Assembly: GCF_000743705.1 (NCBI RefSeq)
Contig: NZ_JQEZ01000001.1
Span: forward strand, 426,070 to 490,069
From: Ruegeria halocynthiae
Lineage (GTDB): Bacteria; Pseudomonadota; Alphaproteobacteria; Rhodobacterales; Rhodobacteraceae
Direction: 5' to 3'
DNA: 64,000 nucleotides
The notes under the pieces were generated by a model. That model saw nothing but the letters and a program-made list of their open reading frames with translations. It made no database searches and had not been told where the DNA came from. The translations under genes and the position numbers were made by a program. How positions within the stretch are numbered: the first letter of the stretch is position 1; each line of letters starts with the position of its first letter. Shown here in pieces: positions 61,558-64,000 of the stretch.

Positions 61558-62286
61558 ATGCGCTTTGTCCTTTTGTGCCTGAGCTTCGCTCTCTCTGCCA
61601 CCCCCTCTTGGTCACAAGAGGCATTGGGGCTTGCCGCCCCGGCCGAGGTTGAAGACTCTGGTCTGTTGCAACATATTCTTCCGCGCTTTTCTCTCAAGAC
61701 CGGGATTCGAGTTATTGCGAGTGATACGGGCGTTTTAGTGCTGGAAACCTCACCACCGGGTGATCCGGTGTTCACACGCAACGGTGTCATCTATCACCTG
61801 CGTATCCAAGACGATGCCCGGCACGAACGGTTCCGCGACTGGCTGCTGTCGGATATCGGCAAGAACACGGTCGAAAGCTTTGCACCCGATCAGGGGGCAC
61901 CCTTCTCTGCCCGGTTCGAAACGGCCACCGCACCCGAGGATACGGTGGTCGACGGTGATGCCGCATTGGGCGCGGAATTGTCGATGACCCACTGCGGACG
62001 ATGCCATGTGATCGGCCCGCAAAACCGTATGAACGGCCTGGGTTCGACCCCGTCTTTCGCCGTACTGCGCGCCATGCCCGATTGGTCCGAGCGGTTCGAG
62101 GCATTCTTTGCCCTGAACCCCCATCCCGCGTTCACACAGATTGATGGCCTTACCCTTCCGTTCGACCCAGAACGCCCATCGCCCATTCACCCGGTTGAAA
62201 TGACGTTAGACGACTTGGAGGCAATTCTGGCTTTTGTCTCGGCCATCAGCGCCGCCGATCTGGGTGCGCCGCTGCAGTTTCAGTGA
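61558..62286 (+). CDS. Secreted chimera: shortened tungstate-binding-like domain and c-type cytochrome
   Basis: A 242-residue exported protein. A signal peptide covers residues 1-19 (cleavage SWS-Q). Residues about 20-115 look like the two ends of a TupA-type substrate-binding protein joined together: VEDSGLLQHILPRFSLKTGIRV matches the N-terminal SGLLD..LP..E..TG motif, and FRDWLLSDIGKNTVESF matches the C-terminal FIDWL.SPEGQ..I motif, with the middle (about 100 residues) missing. Residues about 135-235 hold one haem c site, CGRCH, and a class I cytochrome c-like end. The ATG at 61558 is set by the signal peptide. Its last 7 bases overlap the convergent Fe-S gene. Confidence 0.78.
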   Translation: MRFVLLCLSFALSATPSWSQEALGLAAPAEVEDSGLLQHILPRFSLKTGIRVIASDTGVLVLETSPPGDPVFTRNGVIYHLRIQDDARHERFRDWLLSDIGKNTVESFAPDQGAPFSARFETATAPEDTVVDGDAALGAELSMTHCGRCHVIGPQNRMNGLGSTPSFAVLRAMPDWSERFEAFFALNPHPAFTQIDGLTLPFDPERPSPIHPVEMTLDDLEAILAFVSAISAADLGAPLQFQ

Positions 62287-64000
62287 TCCTTTCGCTGTGA
62301 GAAATAGTCGTCAGTTGTCACGACCTTGGGCCTTGGCTTTGACTGAAACGGATTGTCCTGCTGCTGAAACTGCGCGTTCACACGGCAATTATCACACATC
62401 TGGATCATCCGGGCTTTGTCCGAGGTCGCAAACATCGGATGTGTACCGGAAAGCTTCTCCATTATGCGTTCGACCGTGGACTTCACACCGAACAAGGCAC
62501 CGCATTCGACACAGGCAAAAGGCTCTTCCTCGTTCAACACCTGCTGCGACAGGGCCGCATCGCTCAGATCCAGTTGCGGAACCAGGGTGATGGCATTCTC
62601 GGGGCAGATACCCTTGCACAAGCCGCATTGCAGGCAGGCGTCCTGCTGAAAGTTCAACTGCGGTTTATCCGGGTTGTCGACCAGCGCACCAGAGGGGCAC
62701 AGCGATACACAGCTGAGGCACAGCGTACAGGCGTCGGTATTCACCGCGACAGCCCCATATGGGGCGTTTTCGGGCAAGGGCAAAGGTGTCTCGGTCTGCG
62801 GGTTCAACGCCTGTGCCGACAGGCGCGCGATTTGCCTGCGGTTGCCCAGCGGCAGAACCGGATCGGCCAGCGGCGCGGGTACCTGTTGCGCATAAAGCAG
62901 ATCGGCCATCGCATCAGGGTCGGCCTCGTCAATCAATCCAATACCCTCCGGTCCCGCAATCGCCTGCGCAAGGTGCAGTTCGCGGTCCAAAGCGTCGCGT
63001 TCCGTGGTCGGGGCCAGCAGGACATCCACCCGCGCAAACCCATGCGCCAGCGCCGCCAGCATCTCGGCATGGCCAAAGCCCGAAATCACGCTCAGTTCCA
63101 GCGGGATGACATCCGCGGGCAGGCCGCGCCCAAAGCGGGCGGACAGCCGGATCATCTCGACCCCATGGGAATCATGGACCAACAGTCGCGGCGCTTGCCC
63201 CCCGGCCCGCCGATAAGTACGCGCCAGAATATGCATCCGTGACAGCAAGGCCGACACTGGTGGATCTTCGTAGGTGATCGCGGTCGAAGGGCAAACTGCT
63301 GCGCATTCGCCGCAACCCGCGCAGATCATCGGGTCGATGGACACATGCTCTCCGGCCGGGATGATTGCACCCGTGGGACAGATATCCAGGCAATTGCTGC
63401 ACGCGACCTGCTCTGCCCGGGAATGGGCGCAGAGCGTCTCCTCCAGCCGAACATACAGCGGCTTTTCGAACGTGCCGACCAGTTGCACCGCCTCGAACGC
63501 CAGACGTTCGACAGCGACCACATCTTTGGGATCGGCGCGCAAATACCCCTCGCGCTTGGCGGGGGCCTGAACAAACGAAGTGCCGCCTGTCAGGTCCACG
63601 ACAATATCGCAAGCCGATTGCGCACCGTCGCGCGGTTCAGACCATCCAAACGCGCCGCGCCCGCCGGGTTCAAGCTGTTGCAATGCCTTCAACTTCAACG
63701 AAAACCCGCCCAGCGCACCGCTGAGCGATTGAACCTGCCCCCGGATCACGTCAAAGGCCCGCGACAACGGCTCGGCCTCATCCGTGACCAATACCGTTAC
63801 CGCCAGCGCACCGGACAGGCGCCCTGCCAGTTCAAAGGCCACCGCGCCGGGGCCTATAATGAAACAGGTGCCTTCGCTGATGACATCGACACTCGAGGAA
63901 ACGGGCTGCGGCAACAACGCTTCGGCAGTCAGCGCCGCCATCTTCGGCGTCGCGTCCTGCCCCTGTTCGGACCAGCCCGCGCGGTCGCGCAAATCAACAA
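62280..64000 (-). CDS. Multi-cluster 4Fe-4S protein (5' end outside window)
   Basis: The C-terminal 570+ residues of an Fe-S protein open to the right edge (the frame continues without a stop to base 64000, so its start is not in the window). Four ferredoxin-type clusters are visible: CSNCLDICP, CAGCGECAAVCP, CTLCLSCVSLCP and CLQCGLCKGICP, then CVECG and CDNC pairs near the end that may bind a further metal. It resembles the large Fe-S protein encoded in formate-dehydrogenase accessory clusters of Rhodobacterales. Its role would be electron transfer, but no dehydrogenase subunit is in the window. Confidence 0.85.
   Translation of the reverse strand, partial: VDLRDRAGWSEQGQDATPKMAALTAEALLPQPVSSSVDVISEGTCFIIGPGAVAFELAGRLSGALAVTVLVTDEAEPLSRAFDVIRGQVQSLSGALGGFSLKLKALQQLEPGGRGAFGWSEPRDGAQSACDIVVDLTGGTSFVQAPAKREGYLRADPKDVVAVERLAFEAVQLVGTFEKPLYVRLEETLCAHSRAEQVACSNCLDICPTGAIIPAGEHVSIDPMICAGCGECAAVCPSTAITYEDPPVSALLSRMHILARTYRRAGGQAPRLLVHDSHGVEMIRLSARFGRGLPADVIPLELSVISGFGHAEMLAALAHGFARVDVLLAPTTERDALDRELHLAQAIAGPEGIGLIDEADPDAMADLLYAQQVPAPLADPVLPLGNRRQIARLSAQALNPQTETPLPLPENAPYGAVAVNTDACTLCLSCVSLCPSGALVDNPDKPQLNFQQDACLQCGLCKGICPENAITLVPQLDLSDAALSQQVLNEEEPFACVECGALFGVKSTVERIMEKLSGTHPMFATSDKARMIQMCDNCRVNAQFQQQDNPFQSKPRPKVVTTDDYFSQRKDH

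Overview
The window looks like chromosomal DNA of a marine alphaproteobacterium of the order Rhodobacterales (Roseobacter group). The grounds are high-GC coding bias, closely packed operons, aroB-aroK diverging from xerD, many TRAP/MFS/symporter uptake genes, a dimethylglycine-dehydrogenase-like FAD/GcvT enzyme, a LexA box of the alphaproteobacterial GAAC-N7-GAAC type, and DUF6505/DUF4444/Mrp genes next to an Fe-S protein. This placement is inference; there is no rRNA or other phylogenetic marker beyond protein resemblance. I saw no tRNA, rRNA, CRISPR, prophage or insertion sequence. Almost every gene is intact. The two edge genes (aroB at the left, the Fe-S protein at the right) are cut by the window.

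Layout. 0-8 kb: aroK-aroB on the minus strand; diverging from it a small membrane protein, a secreted protein of unknown function, xerD, a CorC/HlyC-type CBS membrane protein, a dimethylglycine/sarcosine-dehydrogenase-like enzyme and a MobA-like nucleotidyltransferase. 8-12.5 kb: a 750-bp non-coding stretch, degP with a hairpin covering its Shine-Dalgarno sequence, and an OmpR/EnvZ-type two-component pair. 12.5-15.3 kb (minus): CHAD protein, ParA ATPase and CYTH protein in one tightly coupled operon, the best candidate for an undescribed system (polyphosphate-granule handling and positioning). 15.5-25.3 kb: TfoX-C protein, rpiB, ndk, Bcr/CflA exporter, ABC-F ATPase, MarC, a membrane-anchored retropepsin-like protease, an ImuA-like SOS gene with a LexA box, and two MFS transporters with a YceI protein. 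25.3-34.3 kb: flotillin pair yqiK/yqiJ, metG, and an RND efflux adaptor and pump.

34.3-43.5 kb: glpD and glpR diverge around a shared repeated operator; then DUF5993-dsbB-DUF3302-HlyD-outer-membrane factor run as one unit, facing mprF. 43.6-49.4 kb: an Lrp/AsnC regulator diverges from arginase and ornithine cyclodeaminase (arginine to ornithine to proline), followed by a convergent TRAP transporter (dctP-dctQ-dctM) across a repeat-rich intergenic region. 49.8-58.6 kb: an acetate module: acetyl-CoA synthetase, an adenylate kinase that could recycle the AMP produced, DUF4212 plus a sodium:solute symporter, a cNMP/CBS/DUF294 protein, a small membrane protein and a membrane-anchored PAS-like/DEDDh exonuclease fusion. 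58.7-64 kb: flavin reductase; Mrp, a lipoate/biotin-ligase-like protein and DUF6505 in one operon; a secreted chimera of a shortened tungstate-binding-like domain and a c-type cytochrome; and a multi-cluster ferredoxin-like protein. The last group resembles a formate-dehydrogenase accessory locus.
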